Shown here piece after piece: positions 1-9,074 of a stretch of 64,000 bases of DNA. The position numbers and the translations under genes were made by a program. Location: positions 24,575 to 88,574 of the forward strand of contig JBOFFC010000146.1 of the NCBI GenBank assembly GCA_051648405.1, given 5' to 3'. Each line of letters starts with the position of its first letter. Position 1 is the stretch's first letter. This DNA comes from JBOFFC01 sp051648405 (GTDB lineage: Bacteria; Planctomycetota; Planctomycetia; Pirellulales; Lacipirellulaceae). The notes under the pieces were generated by a model, which searched no databases, was not told the DNA's origin, and saw nothing but the letters and a program-made list of their open reading frames with translations.

Positions 1-1411
1 CACCGCTCTGGTGCTCGGCAGCAGCCTCGCGTCGGCCGACCCGTTCCGGTTCGTCACGCTTCCCGACACGCAGGTCTACAGCGAGAACCTGTTCCCCAAT
101 GGCCCGGGTAGTCGCCCGAACATCGTCGATCCGCAGGGCACGTTCCGCTACTTCACCGCCCAGACCCAGTGGATCGCCGACAACGCGGCGGCGCAGAACA
201 TCGGCTACGTCAGCCACCTTGGCGACATTATCGAGAACGGCGGGACCTTAGCCGCGGCGGCCGAATGGGCCCGCGCTCGCCAGGCGATGGACACCCTCCT
301 CACGGCCGATATCCCCCACGGCACGGCCATGGGCAACCACGACGACGACCCGTCACAAGGCCCCAACTATCGCGCCGACTACCTCGCCAACTTCGGCCCC
401 GCGCGCTACGCGGGCAAGGCTTGGTACAACGCCTCGCCGTCGGGCGCCGCCAACTACACCATCCTCGAGCACGAGGGCCGCAAGATCGGCTTCGTGAACT
501 TCTCGATCGACCAGCCGGCGGACGAGATCGCGTGGGCGAACAACGTGATCGCCTCGAACCGCGACACGATGTTCGTGCTCGGCACGCACCGCTACATGTA
601 CGACTTCAAACTCGCCGCCGCCCGCTACGGCGAAGTCAACGTGAGCCCGATCGGGACGTTCAACATCATCGACCCCGAGACCCTCGCAACCCCCGACTAC
701 CGCACCGGCCAGCAGCTCTACGACGACGTCATTGCAGGCAACCGCAACGTGTTCATGATTAACTCCGGCCACTTCCACAGCGAGTGGATCCGCGAGACCG
801 CCCGCCCGGGCATGGAGAAGGTCGTCGAGGTCCTCACCGACTACCAGGACGGCCGCAACGGCGGCGACGGCTGGCTGCGGGTCTACACCATGGACTTCGA
901 CAACAACAAGCTCGACTGGCGCACCTACTCGCCGGTGCTCAACGAAGACCGCTCGGTCCTCCACCACTTCGTCGAGACGATCCAACAGGCGTGGGCGAAC
1001 CGCGAGCAGGTCAAGCCGCTCCTGGGCATCCCCGCCGGCGCGGCGACCGACTCGGTCTACCTGGGGTTCATCAACCAAAACCTGAAGGACAACCCCCAGG
1101 TACCCAACAACTTCCTCGCCCTGCACCCCGACTTCGGCAACGGGCAGAAGTGGAACAACTACCTCGCGGACATGTTCGGTGTCTCCAACGGCGGGACGAT
1201 CCCCGCGGGCTTCACCAACCTCCTCGAGTGGGAGAACCTCTGGCTCGCCGCCTTCGCCAAGAACCCGCTCAATCCGCTCGATTTCAGCGCCGGCGTCCGT
1301 TCCCCCAGCGGATCGACGTCGCTCAACTACGACAGCCTGATCCCCGAACCGACCTCGCTCGCCCTTGTCGCCGGCGGGGCGCTGCTGGCCCTGCGTCGCT
1401 CGCGCCGCTGA
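1..1411 (+). CDS. PEP-CTERM metallophosphoesterase (5' end outside window)
   Basis: Calcineurin-like phosphoesterase exported to the cell surface. Counting from the GTG at position 11, metal-binding motifs appear in order: DTQ at residue 19, GDIIE at 71, GNHD at 108, GTH at 191 and GHFH at 253. The last 24 residues form a PEP-CTERM sorting signal (PEP, hydrophobic helix, arginine cluster), which exosortase systems process. The frame stays open to the left edge and the first visible residues look like the end of a signal peptide, so the true start is upstream. The substrate cannot be told from sequence. A strong hairpin follows the stop. Confidence 0.85.
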   Translation, partial: TALVLGSSLASADPFRFVTLPDTQVYSENLFPNGPGSRPNIVDPQGTFRYFTAQTQWIADNAAAQNIGYVSHLGDIIENGGTLAAAAEWARARQAMDTLLTADIPHGTAMGNHDDDPSQGPNYRADYLANFGPARYAGKAWYNASPSGAANYTILEHEGRKIGFVNFSIDQPADEIAWANNVIASNRDTMFVLGTHRYMYDFKLAAARYGEVNVSPIGTFNIIDPETLATPDYRTGQQLYDDVIAGNRNVFMINSGHFHSEWIRETARPGMEKVVEVLTDYQDGRNGGDGWLRVYTMDFDNNKLDWRTYSPVLNEDRSVLHHFVETIQQAWANREQVKPLLGIPAGAATDSVYLGFINQNLKDNPQVPNNFLALHPDFGNGQKWNNYLADMFGVSNGGTIPAGFTNLLEWENLWLAAFAKNPLNPLDFSAGVRSPSGSTSLNYDSLIPEPTSLALVAGGALLALRRSRR

Positions 1412-1425
1412 TCGGACCCCGACCC

Positions 1426-1460
1426 ACGCCGGCCGCGCGTCTTGCGCGGCCGGCGTTTCT
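1426..1460 (+). terminator. Intrinsic terminator after the metallophosphoesterase gene
   Basis: A perfect 13-base stem (1426-1438 pairing with 1444-1456), five-base loop and short T-rich tail (tttct) lie 15 bases after the stop codon. The geometry is that of a Rho-independent terminator, although the T-run is short. Confidence 0.75.
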
Positions 1461-1567
1461 CTGCGATCCGTCGGGCCCACCCCCGGCGTCATGGGCTGGG
1501 GGCCGCGATCACCAGCACGCCGAACCTGTGGAGCGCGCTCTGCGTCGACGCCACGCAGGGCTTCCCC

Positions 1568-1663
1568 GCGATCGACTGGGCCCTCAAACCCGTCGCCCTG
1601 GGCCGCACGAATTGCCTGTTAGCCGACGCGGCCGCGTCCGCGCCGATCTACGCTGGCCAGGCG
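1568..1663 (+). pseudogene. Possible IS66-family transposase remnant
   Basis: One frame reads ALKPVALGRTNCLLAD, close to the conserved C-terminal segment of IS66 TnpC transposases (typically ALRPVALGRKNWLFA, recalled from the family and not searched). No catalytic domain, partner ORF or terminal repeat is recognisable, so at most this is a decayed fragment. It sits in a 321-base gap (1412-1732) that otherwise contains only the terminator. Confidence 0.4.
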
Positions 1664-1732
1664 GTGATGGCCTTGGGGTGCACAACCGTGCGCGTCGATC
1701 TGATGAGTTTTTCGGGCGCGCCGGGCGGGGCG

Positions 1733-2800
1733 TCACTCAGCGTTCCAGAGGGCCGCCTCGGCCACGATTCCCGGCCCGAAGCCGAGCATCAGCACGGGCC
1801 CGCGGACCGCCTTGCGCCGTAGCCTCTCCGCCAGGAACAGCACCGTCGCGCTCGACATGTTGCCGTGCGCGGCGAGCACCGCGCGGCTTTCCGCCGTGGC
1901 TTCGCTGGGAAGCCCCATCGCGACCTCGACCGAGGTCACGATCTTCGGCCCCCCCGGGTGGACGGCCCAGGCCGCGACGTCCCCCAAGGCCAAGCCGTGC
2001 GACTCGAGCCAGGGGGTCAGCCACCCGGCGAGCTCGCGCTCGACGAGCCCCGGCAACTCGGCGGAGAGGGTCATCTCGAACCCGTGGTTGCGGAGCCGCC
2101 AGGTCATCATCTCCGCGGAGTTGGGGAGCACGCACGAGCCCGTCGCGATCAGGCGCCACGTGCGCTCGCCGCGCGGGGCGCGGGCTTCGGGAAGGCACAC
2201 CAGCGCCGCCGACCCGTCGGCGAACAGCGCGTTGCCCGTAATCCGCTCGGGTTCCCAGTGGAAGCAGTAGTGGATGCTGCACAGCTCGGTAGCGACCAGT
2301 AGCACCGCCGAGCGCGGTTCGCTGGCGGCGATCGCCCGCGCCACACGCAGGCCGTTGATCGCGCCATGGCAGCCCATGAACCCGACGTTTACACGCTGCG
2401 TGGTCGGGTGGAGACCGAGGCCCTCGATGAGCCGCGCATCGACGCCCGGCGCCTCGAAACCGGTGCACGACACGGTGACGACGTGGGTCACGTCGCGCGG
2501 CTCGAACGAGGCGTCGGCGAGGGCCCGGCGGGCCGACTCGATCGCCAGCGGCCCCGCGTGCGTCTCGTACCAATCCATCCGATCGGCGAGCGTCGGCCCG
2601 TCCGGGTCCCCCTCCCAGCGGAACGCCTCGGTGAACGGCACGCAGGTCGCCCGCGACTCGACACCCGAGCGGCGGTACAGCGTCTCGGTGAGGCGCCGCT
2701 GCCGGTCGTCGGTGCAGCAAATCCGCTTGGCGAGCTCGACCGCGTCGCTCGCCACGAGCGCGTGCGGGGGGGTCGCCGTCCCGAGTCCGATCAGTCGCAT
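1733..2800 (-). CDS. Type III polyketide synthase
   Basis: Chalcone/stilbene synthase superfamily homodimeric ketosynthase that condenses malonyl-CoA onto an acyl-CoA starter; bacterial relatives make alkylresorcinols or alkylpyrones. The 355-residue length is usual. The triad is visible: Cys144 in MGCHGAING, His281 in HPGGPK and Asn314 in GNMSSAT. A longer reading from a GTG at 2836 is possible, but the ATG at 2800 begins exactly at the conserved fold. It is last in an operon behind an FAD oxidoreductase and a methyltransferase (63-base gap), which probably tailor its product. Starter unit and product are not predictable here. Confidence 0.9.
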   Translation of the reverse strand: MRLIGLGTATPPHALVASDAVELAKRICCTDDRQRRLTETLYRRSGVESRATCVPFTEAFRWEGDPDGPTLADRMDWYETHAGPLAIESARRALADASFEPRDVTHVVTVSCTGFEAPGVDARLIEGLGLHPTTQRVNVGFMGCHGAINGLRVARAIAASEPRSAVLLVATELCSIHYCFHWEPERITGNALFADGSAALVCLPEARAPRGERTWRLIATGSCVLPNSAEMMTWRLRNHGFEMTLSAELPGLVERELAGWLTPWLESHGLALGDVAAWAVHPGGPKIVTSVEVAMGLPSEATAESRAVLAAHGNMSSATVLFLAERLRRKAVRGPVLMLGFGPGIVAEAALWNAE

Positions 2801-2863
2801 CGCTGGTGAATCTTTCGCTGAACGGGGGGGGTCCACGCCGAGGCGCCCCTTAGGTCGTACCCC

Positions 2864-4108
2864 TCACGGCGCGGCGGCGATAGCGCGTCGCGACGACCCG
2901 CTACGCCCCGGGGGGCCGTCGATCGACCGAATCACCGGCGACGCCAGCCACGGCGCGGCCGCCAGCATCCGCACGACGAGCGGCGTGGCGCGACGCGCGC
3001 CGATCACCGCGCACACCCAGCGACAACGCCGCTGCTGCCGCCCCACGGCGGCGCGGTGCGCGCGTTCCCAGGCTGCGACAAGATCGCCACGCCCGTCGAG
3101 CCCCCGCTCGTCCAGCAGCGACGCGAGCGCCATCGCCGACCGCAGCCCCCAACCGACCCCCTCGCCGGTGAACGGCTCGACGTACCCGGCGGCGTCCCCC
3201 ACCAGGAGCAGCCGCTCGGCGCCCAGCCGTCGCGGCCGCTGGGTCAGAGTCGGCGTCCCCCGCCACGCGGCGGACGCGAACCCCGCGGGGATCGGCAGAC
3301 CCGCTTCGGCAAGGATGCGCTGCGCCTCGGCGGCGAGGCCGCGCTCGCGGACTCCCCGCGGGTCGAGCGCCGCGGCGACGTCGATGCGCGGCGGCCCCCC
3401 CGGCAGGTCGGGCGCCAATCGTGCGACGCCGACGTAGCCCTCGCCCCGCGCTGCGCACGCCATGTGAATGACGCCCGGCTCGTAGAGCCCCTGGGGGTCG
3501 TCGATGATCGCCCCCGCCCCCAGACGCGGCACTCCTAGGCACGGCGCACCCCGACGCGAAGCAACCGGCGCGAGCGCTAAGGCGTCGGGTCCTTCGACCA
3601 CCGAGCCCCCCCCGAGCCCCGCGGCGACGACGACCAGCCTCGCGCTGATTGCCGAGCCGTCGCCCAACGTCACGGCGCGGCGACCCGCCTGCGCTAGCCC
3701 AACCGCGGCGCGGAGCCCTTCGAACACGACGACCCCGGCGCCCCGCGCTGCGTCCAGCAGCGCGTAGTCGAACGCCCCGCGCTCGACGGCCGCGCGTCGC
3801 CCCAGGGGCAAGGTCGCCGATCGATGCGCGTGAAAGACGCGCACGTGCGTGAGGGGCGCCGACGGCACGCCGAGGCCGGCGAGCGAGAGCCCCGCGGCGT
3901 CGAGCGCGTCGAGCGCCACGCGCCCGAAGCACCCGCCGCACACCTTGTCGCGCGGGAAGCGCCGTTTATCGACGAGCACCACCGACAACCCGGTGAGCGC
4001 CATCTGGCGTGCGGTCAGGGCGCCGGCCGGCCCCCCACCGACGACGCACACGTCGCACTCACGAGGCGTCACGCTGTGTGCCGGCCAGAGGGTATCGCCG
4101 ACGCTCAT
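2864..4108 (-). CDS. FAD-dependent oxidoreductase, geranylgeranyl-reductase-like
   Basis: Flavoprotein of the p-hydroxybenzoate hydroxylase fold, 414 residues. The dinucleotide-binding GGGPAG is at residues 24-29, DKVCGG at 54-59, and the second FAD motif VGDAAG with downstream PFTGEGVGWG at about 303-322. The combination is typical of the geranylgeranyl reductase/halogenase-like group. Its start overlaps the methyltransferase stop by four bases (ATGA), so translation is probably coupled. In the polyketide operon it most likely hydroxylates or reduces the polyketide product or its lipid chain; that role is inferred from context only. Confidence 0.85.
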   Translation of the reverse strand: MSVGDTLWPAHSVTPRECDVCVVGGGPAGALTARQMALTGLSVVLVDKRRFPRDKVCGGCFGRVALDALDAAGLSLAGLGVPSAPLTHVRVFHAHRSATLPLGRRAAVERGAFDYALLDAARGAGVVVFEGLRAAVGLAQAGRRAVTLGDGSAISARLVVVAAGLGGGSVVEGPDALALAPVASRRGAPCLGVPRLGAGAIIDDPQGLYEPGVIHMACAARGEGYVGVARLAPDLPGGPPRIDVAAALDPRGVRERGLAAEAQRILAEAGLPIPAGFASAAWRGTPTLTQRPRRLGAERLLLVGDAAGYVEPFTGEGVGWGLRSAMALASLLDERGLDGRGDLVAAWERAHRAAVGRQQRRCRWVCAVIGARRATPLVVRMLAAAPWLASPVIRSIDGPPGRSGSSRRAIAAAP

Positions 4109-4839
4109 GGGTGCTCCTTCGCGGGCGGATCCTTATGCCACTCGAGCAGCAACCGCTGCGGCCAAGCCGGCCGCAGCGTGGCGCCCGCGAGTCCCGCTTC
4201 GGCTGCGACACGCAGCAGCTCGTCGCGCGTGAAGGCCCCCTCAACAGACCGTGGCCCGTCGATCCGCACCACCGGCGAGCGCGTCAAGACGCGGCACGCG
4301 ACGTGCGCGAGTGCGTAACCCACCAACGAACGCCGCAGGTCGCTCACGAGCACGCAGCGCTCCGCGGCCCGCGCCATCGCCGCCAACAGGCTCGTTGCCT
4401 GGGGCTGCGTCAGGTGGTGCAGGAACAGCGTCGAGACGACCAGGTCGAACCCCGGCGGCAGCTCGCCCGCCAGCACGTCGGCGCGCCGGAACGACACGCG
4501 GGCCCCCGGGGGGACGCGCAGCTCAGCGCTCGCAATAGCGGTCGGGCTGAAGTCGAGGCCGAACACTTCTAGCGGGATCCCGTGGCGCTCGCCGCGGCGC
4601 CACAGGCCGAGCGCCACGTCGCCCCCGCCGCTCGCGACGTCGAGCACGCGCAGCGGGCGCCCTGCGGATGCGCCAACCTCCCGCGCCAGCCTCCTCACCC
4701 GCGGCCACAGCCCCCCCGCGGCGTTGCTCCAACGGTTGATCCGCCCCAACGCCGCGAGGGCCCGGCGGTGCTCGGCCGGGTCGAGCGCGGGGTCGTCCAT
4801 GAGCTCCGGGGTGAGGCGGCGCTGGCGGAGCGAAGGCAC
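4105..4839 (-). CDS. Class I SAM-dependent methyltransferase
   Basis: Rossmann-fold methyltransferase with motif I VLDVASGGGD at residues 65-74, an acidic residue ending strand 2 (GLDFS) and a FLHHL motif after strand 4. First gene of the type III polyketide operon and coupled to the oxidoreductase by an ATGA overlap, so a tailoring O- or C-methylation is likely (inference). The GTG at 4839 is preferred over the ATG at 4800 because residues before that ATG (LTPELMDDP) look like conserved family sequence; a TTG at 4905 would also be in frame. About 244 residues from the chosen start. Confidence 0.8.
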   Translation of the reverse strand: MPSLRQRRLTPELMDDPALDPAEHRRALAALGRINRWSNAAGGLWPRVRRLAREVGASAGRPLRVLDVASGGGDVALGLWRRGERHGIPLEVFGLDFSPTAIASAELRVPPGARVSFRRADVLAGELPPGFDLVVSTLFLHHLTQPQATSLLAAMARAAERCVLVSDLRRSLVGYALAHVACRVLTRSPVVRIDGPRSVEGAFTRDELLRVAAEAGLAGATLRPAWPQRLLLEWHKDPPAKEHP

Positions 4840-4962
4840 GGGCGAGGCGCTGGCGGAGGTTCGAGCGGGCCTGGCGACTCGAACGCGCCCCAACGGCGGC
4901 GTCAATTGACCGGCTCTACTTCGGCGAACGTCCGCGGGGTCCGGCCCCCCCGCCAGCTCGGG

Positions 4963-4991
4963 TTCTTGCCCCCGGCGCGTTGTGCTACGCT
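4963..4991 (+). promoter_or_regulatory. Candidate promoter in the divergent polyketide/carotenoid spacer
   Basis: The 236-base spacer 4840-5075 separates two divergent operons and must carry promoters for both. On the plus strand a TTCTTG (4963-4968), 17-base gap and TACGCT (4986-4991) could be a -35/-10 pair for the carotenoid operon. The match to a sigma-70 consensus is weak, and no convincing minus-strand promoter was seen. Confidence 0.25.
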
Positions 4992-5075
4992 CGCGGCCGC
5001 GGTTAACACCGGGGTGGGCCGTGGAGCGCCCCCCTGCCCTATTCGCGTCGCCCTCGCTCGGGCACGCCCTTCCCC

Positions 5076-6587
5076 GTGCGTCCCTCAGCCAAGCGAAGAG
5101 TGGCCGTCGTCGGCGCCGGCCCCGGGGGCCTAGCGGCCGCGATGCTGCTGGCGAACGCGGGTTGCCGCGTCACGCTGTTCGAGCGACACGGCACGCCGGG
5201 GGGCCGCACGTCGAGCCTCGAAGCCGACGGCTTCCGCTGGGACCTGGGGCCCACGTTCTTCCTCTACCCCCGCGTGCTCGCGGAGGTCTTCAAGACGTGC
5301 GGACGGGACCTGTTCGCGGAGGTCCCGATGACGCGGCTCGACCCGCAGTACCGGCTGGTGTTCGGCGAAGGGCCGAAGCAGGCCGCTGGCACGCTCGACG
5401 CCACGCCTGACCTCGAGCGGATGGAGGCCGAGGTCACGCGGCTGTCGCCGGCCGACGCGGGGGCTTTCCGCCGGTTTATGGCCGACAACCGGGCGAAGCT
5501 CAAGGGCTTCACGCCGATCCTCGAGTCCCCGTTCGGCAAGCTCACCGACTTGCTGCGGCCCGAGGTGCTCCGTTCGGCCCACCTCGTCCGCCCGTGGCGG
5601 TCGCTGCACAACGAGGTCGGGCGGTTCTTCAAGGACCCGCGCCTGCAACTGGCCTTCACCTTCCAAGGAAAATACCTGGGGATGAGCCCGTTCCAGTGCC
5701 CGAGCCTGTTCTCGATCCTAGCGTTCCTGGAGTACGAGCACGGCGTGTGGCACCCCACCGGGGGCTGCGGGCAGGTATCCACGCGGATGGCCCAGATCGT
5801 TACCGAACTCGGGGGGGAGGTCCGGCTCGGCGAGCCGATCGAGCGGCTGTCGTTCGACGGACGAAGGGTCACCGGCGTGACGACGGCCAGCGGCCACCAC
5901 CCGGTCGATTCGCTGGTGATTAATTCCGACTTCGCGCAGACGATGACCGACCTGGTCCCCGACGCGCTGCGCCGGCGCTGGACCGACCGATCGCTGAGCC
6001 GCAAGCAGTACAGTTGCAGCACGTTTATGATGTACCTAGGGCTCGAAGGGGACCTGCCGGGCCTGGCGCACCACACGATCTACCTGGCGCCCGACTACCG
6101 CGGGAACCTGCGCGCGATCGAGCGTGGAGAGCCGCTGGCCGACGACTGTTCGGTGTACGTGCAAGCGGCGACGCAGACCGACGCCTCGCTGGCGCCGGTC
6201 GGCTGCTCGACGCTCTACGTCCTGGTGCCGACGTCGAACCTGGGGGTGGGGTCGATCGACTGGACGAAGGAGCCAACGCGGCTGCGGCGGGTCGTGTTCC
6301 AGCAACTCGCCCGCCTGGGGGTCGAGGACGCCGAGCGCCGCGTCCGTGTCGAGCGGACCGTCACCCCCCTCGACTGGCGCCACCAGCACCACATTTACCG
6401 CGGCGCCACGTTCAACCTGGCCCACAGCCTCGGGCAGATGCTCTACTGGCGTCCGCACAACCGCTTCGAAGACCTCGACGGGGTGTACCTCGTCGGCGGC
6501 GGCACGCACCCCGGGAGCGGCCTTCCGACGATCTACTCGTCGGCCCGCATCGCGACCGACGCGTTGCTCGCCGACCTGGCCGCCTAG
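5076..6587 (+). CDS. CrtN/CrtI-family carotenoid oxidoreductase (first copy)
   Basis: FAD-dependent phytoene desaturase family, 503 residues, starting at GTG. It has the N-terminal GAGPGG dinucleotide motif (13-18), the acidic residue ending strand 2 (LFER), the family signature DLGPTFF, and the C-terminal FAD-contacting region ending VGGGTHPGSGLP. Such enzymes desaturate the C30 or C40 backbone or oxidise its ends; sequence reading cannot separate those roles. First gene of the carotenoid operon and followed 25 bases later by a squalene-synthase-like gene, so a C30 substrate (squalene or diapophytoene) is inferred. Confidence 0.88.
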   Translation: MRPSAKRRVAVVGAGPGGLAAAMLLANAGCRVTLFERHGTPGGRTSSLEADGFRWDLGPTFFLYPRVLAEVFKTCGRDLFAEVPMTRLDPQYRLVFGEGPKQAAGTLDATPDLERMEAEVTRLSPADAGAFRRFMADNRAKLKGFTPILESPFGKLTDLLRPEVLRSAHLVRPWRSLHNEVGRFFKDPRLQLAFTFQGKYLGMSPFQCPSLFSILAFLEYEHGVWHPTGGCGQVSTRMAQIVTELGGEVRLGEPIERLSFDGRRVTGVTTASGHHPVDSLVINSDFAQTMTDLVPDALRRRWTDRSLSRKQYSCSTFMMYLGLEGDLPGLAHHTIYLAPDYRGNLRAIERGEPLADDCSVYVQAATQTDASLAPVGCSTLYVLVPTSNLGVGSIDWTKEPTRLRRVVFQQLARLGVEDAERRVRVERTVTPLDWRHQHHIYRGATFNLAHSLGQMLYWRPHNRFEDLDGVYLVGGGTHPGSGLPTIYSSARIATDALLADLAA

Positions 6588-6612
6588 CCCGATCGCGACA
6601 CCCGAAGGGCTC

Positions 6613-7527
6613 ATGACGCGCGACGAGTTGCTCTCCGATCTGTTGCAGCGGACCAGCCGTACGTTTGCGCTGGCGATCCCGCTGCTGCCGGACGGGCTGC
6701 GGCAACAGGTGGGGCTGGGCTACCTGCTGTTCCGCATCGCCGACACGCTCGAGGACGCGGAACTGCTCGGCCGAGACGCGCGGCGCGAAGAGCTTCGGCG
6801 CTACGTCGCGTTGCTTGAAAGCCCAGGCGAAGCCGAAGCCCAGCGGCTCGCGCAGCGATGGTCGGCGACGCCCGCTTCGACGAACGCCGACTACAACCGT
6901 CTACTTGCGCACACGGCCGACGTGATCGCTGCGCTCAACGACCTGCCAGCCGACTCGCGCGACGCGCTCGTGCGTCACGCGATCCGCTCGGCCGAGGGGA
7001 TGAGCGAAACCCTCGCCGGGGCCGACGAGGCCGGTTCGTTCCGCCTCGTCTCGGTCGATGACCTGCGTCGCTACTGCTACTTCGTCGCGGGGATCGTCGG
7101 CGAGATGCTCACCGAGCTGTTCCGCCTGCGCCTGGCTCCGAGCCCCGCGGCCGAAGCGCTCGCCGAGCACGCGGCAGCGTTCGGCGAGGGGCTACAACTC
7201 GTGAACATCCTCAAGGACTCGTCGGGGGACGCCGAGCAGGGCCGGGTCTACCTCCCCCCCGGCGTACCGCGCGAGGGGGTCTTCGCGATCGCCCGCGAGG
7301 ACCTGGCTCGCGCTGCGACGTACGGCGAGCGCCTCGCGAAGGCCGGTGCGCCCGAGGGGGTATTGGCGTTCGTCACGGTGCCGCGGCTGCTCGCGGAGGG
7401 GACGCTCGAAGTGCTCGAATGCGGTGACCGCGGCAAACTCAACAGGACGGAAGTTGCCCACATCATGGCCGCAGCCGAGGGCGAGATCGCTCGCCTGACC
7501 GGCGCCGATCGAGGAGCCTCCGTGTGA
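6613..7527 (+). CDS. Squalene/phytoene synthase family, squalene-synthase-like
   Basis: Head-to-head prenyl transferase of 304 residues from the ATG at 6613. Both magnesium-binding regions are present: DTLED at 44-48 and QLVNILKDSSGD at 195-206. The segments FALAIPLLPDGLR and YCYFVAGIVGEML resemble eukaryote-type squalene synthases (ERG9-like FAL..LLP and YCYYVAGLVG) more than phytoene synthases, so two farnesyl diphosphates giving squalene or a C30 precursor is the favoured reaction. The stop overlaps the next start by four bases (GTGA). CrtM- or CrtB-like activity is not excluded without a tree. Confidence 0.82.
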   Translation: MTRDELLSDLLQRTSRTFALAIPLLPDGLRQQVGLGYLLFRIADTLEDAELLGRDARREELRRYVALLESPGEAEAQRLAQRWSATPASTNADYNRLLAHTADVIAALNDLPADSRDALVRHAIRSAEGMSETLAGADEAGSFRLVSVDDLRRYCYFVAGIVGEMLTELFRLRLAPSPAAEALAEHAAAFGEGLQLVNILKDSSGDAEQGRVYLPPGVPREGVFAIAREDLARAATYGERLAKAGAPEGVLAFVTVPRLLAEGTLEVLECGDRGKLNRTEVAHIMAAAEGEIARLTGADRGASV

Positions 7528-9005
7528 ACGACTCGATCGCAGCGATCGTGGCCGCCGCGCGCGACGCCCAACCCGCGTGGGAAGCGGCCGGCCTGCGCGC
7601 CCGACTGCGCGTCATCGACGGCGTGCGCCGCGCGATCGGCTCGGACCCCGACGCCTGGGCCGAGACCATCACCGCGGCAGACGGGGAGCGCACACGAGCC
7701 GTGAGCCTCGCCACGGAGGTCGGCCCGGTCGCCGACGCGTGTCGCTGGCTCGGACGCCGCGCCGCGGGGGTCCTTGCGCCGCGGCGTTCGGGGGGATTGC
7801 TCGCGGCGCTCGTCGGTGGCGTGTCGATCGGCGTGCGGAGGAAGCCGCACGGCGTCGTCCTGGTCGTCGGCGCCTCGAACTACCCGTTGCTGCTGCTCGC
7901 GATCCCGGCGCTCCAGGCGCTCGCGGCCGGCAACGCGGTCCTGCTGAAGCCGCCGCCGGGGGGCGAAGCGGCCGCCGAAAGGCTGCACGAGGCGCTCGAA
8001 CGGGCGGGCCTCGACGCGGGTTTGTGCGCGGTCCTCGGCAACGACGCCGCCGCGGCGCAGCAGGCGATCGCCGCGGGAGTGGACCACATCGTCGCAACCG
8101 GCTCCTCGACGACCGGCCGCGCGGTCGCCGCTGCGGCAGCCCAGCGCCTCACGCCGTGTACGCTCGAGTGCTCCGGGAGCGATGCCGTTGTCGTCCTCGC
8201 CGGGGCCGACACGCGGCGTGTCATCGACTGCGTCGCGTGGGGTCTGCTGCTCAACGGTGGCGCCACCTGCATCGCGCCGCGACGGCTGATCGTGGTCGAT
8301 GAACTGTACGATGACGTGACCGAGGGGGTGATCGAGCGTCTGCTCGATGTGCCCCCCGTCCACGTGCCCGCGGCCGTGGCGGAGGGGGTGCGGCGGGTTG
8401 TCGGCGCGGAGCTCGACGCGGGATCGACTGTCTACGTCCCGGCGCGATTCACCCGCGCCGACCTCGATCGCCTGTGCGACGAGCGGGAGCTCGGCCCGAT
8501 CGTCCTCGCGCCGCGGAGCGCGCCGTCGGCCGTTTCGCAGGCGGATACCTTCGCCCCCGTCTTGTCGCTGGAGGTCGCGGCCGACGTCGATCACGCGGTC
8601 GAACTGGCGAACGACTCGCCGTACGCCCTCGGGGCCTCGGTCTTCGGACGCTGGCGCGACGCGCGCGGTGTCGCAAACCGGCTGCGCGCGGGTTGCGTCA
8701 CGGTGAACGACCTGATCGCGCCGACGGCCGACCCGCGCGTGCCGTTCGGCGGCGCCGCCGAGAGCGGCTACGGCGTCACGCGCGGCGCCGAGGGGCTGCT
8801 GGCGATGACGCGCCCGCAAGCGACCGTGCGCCGACGCGGCCGGTGGCTTCCCCACCTCGACGCACCCCGTCCGACGCTGGACGATCTTGTTGCGGGGATG
8901 ATCCAGATGAAACACGCACGCGGCTTCACGGCGCGCTGCGGCGGGCTGCGGCGCTTGATCGCGGCCGCCAAACGACAACCGAACCAAACCAACAACGAAA
9001 CCTGA
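7524..9005 (+). CDS. Aldehyde dehydrogenase, probable carotenoid-aldehyde oxidising
   Basis: NAD(P)-dependent aldehyde dehydrogenase superfamily, 493 residues. The catalytic cysteine is Cys249 (GGATCIAPRR) and the general-base glutamate Glu215 (LECSG); the coenzyme-binding stretch around GASNYP and LLKPPPGG is also present. It starts at GTG and overlaps the synthase gene by four bases. Between two CrtN-type genes it fits the step that oxidises a terminal C30 carotenoid aldehyde to the carboxylic acid, as 4,4'-diaponeurosporenal dehydrogenase does in staphyloxanthin synthesis. The C-terminal tail of about 40 residues is basic and of unknown use. Confidence 0.85.
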   Translation: MNDSIAAIVAAARDAQPAWEAAGLRARLRVIDGVRRAIGSDPDAWAETITAADGERTRAVSLATEVGPVADACRWLGRRAAGVLAPRRSGGLLAALVGGVSIGVRRKPHGVVLVVGASNYPLLLLAIPALQALAAGNAVLLKPPPGGEAAAERLHEALERAGLDAGLCAVLGNDAAAAQQAIAAGVDHIVATGSSTTGRAVAAAAAQRLTPCTLECSGSDAVVVLAGADTRRVIDCVAWGLLLNGGATCIAPRRLIVVDELYDDVTEGVIERLLDVPPVHVPAAVAEGVRRVVGAELDAGSTVYVPARFTRADLDRLCDERELGPIVLAPRSAPSAVSQADTFAPVLSLEVAADVDHAVELANDSPYALGASVFGRWRDARGVANRLRAGCVTVNDLIAPTADPRVPFGGAAESGYGVTRGAEGLLAMTRPQATVRRRGRWLPHLDAPRPTLDDLVAGMIQMKHARGFTARCGGLRRLIAAAKRQPNQTNNET

Positions 9006-9074
9006 CCGGATGGCGGCTCGGCGATCACTCGCCGGACCACGTCTTGTCGAGCTTCATAAGACCCCGAGGGGAAC

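Noticed and set aside
784..2241. Plus-strand frame of 485 codons across the phosphoesterase end and polyketide synthase
   Set aside because: Spans a strong terminator and two real genes in other frames; strongly Arg/Pro-rich.
5387..5403. Sigma-54-like TGGCACG-N4-ACGCC
   Set aside because: It lies inside the first CrtN-type coding sequence far from any gene start; it shows that such matches arise by chance here.
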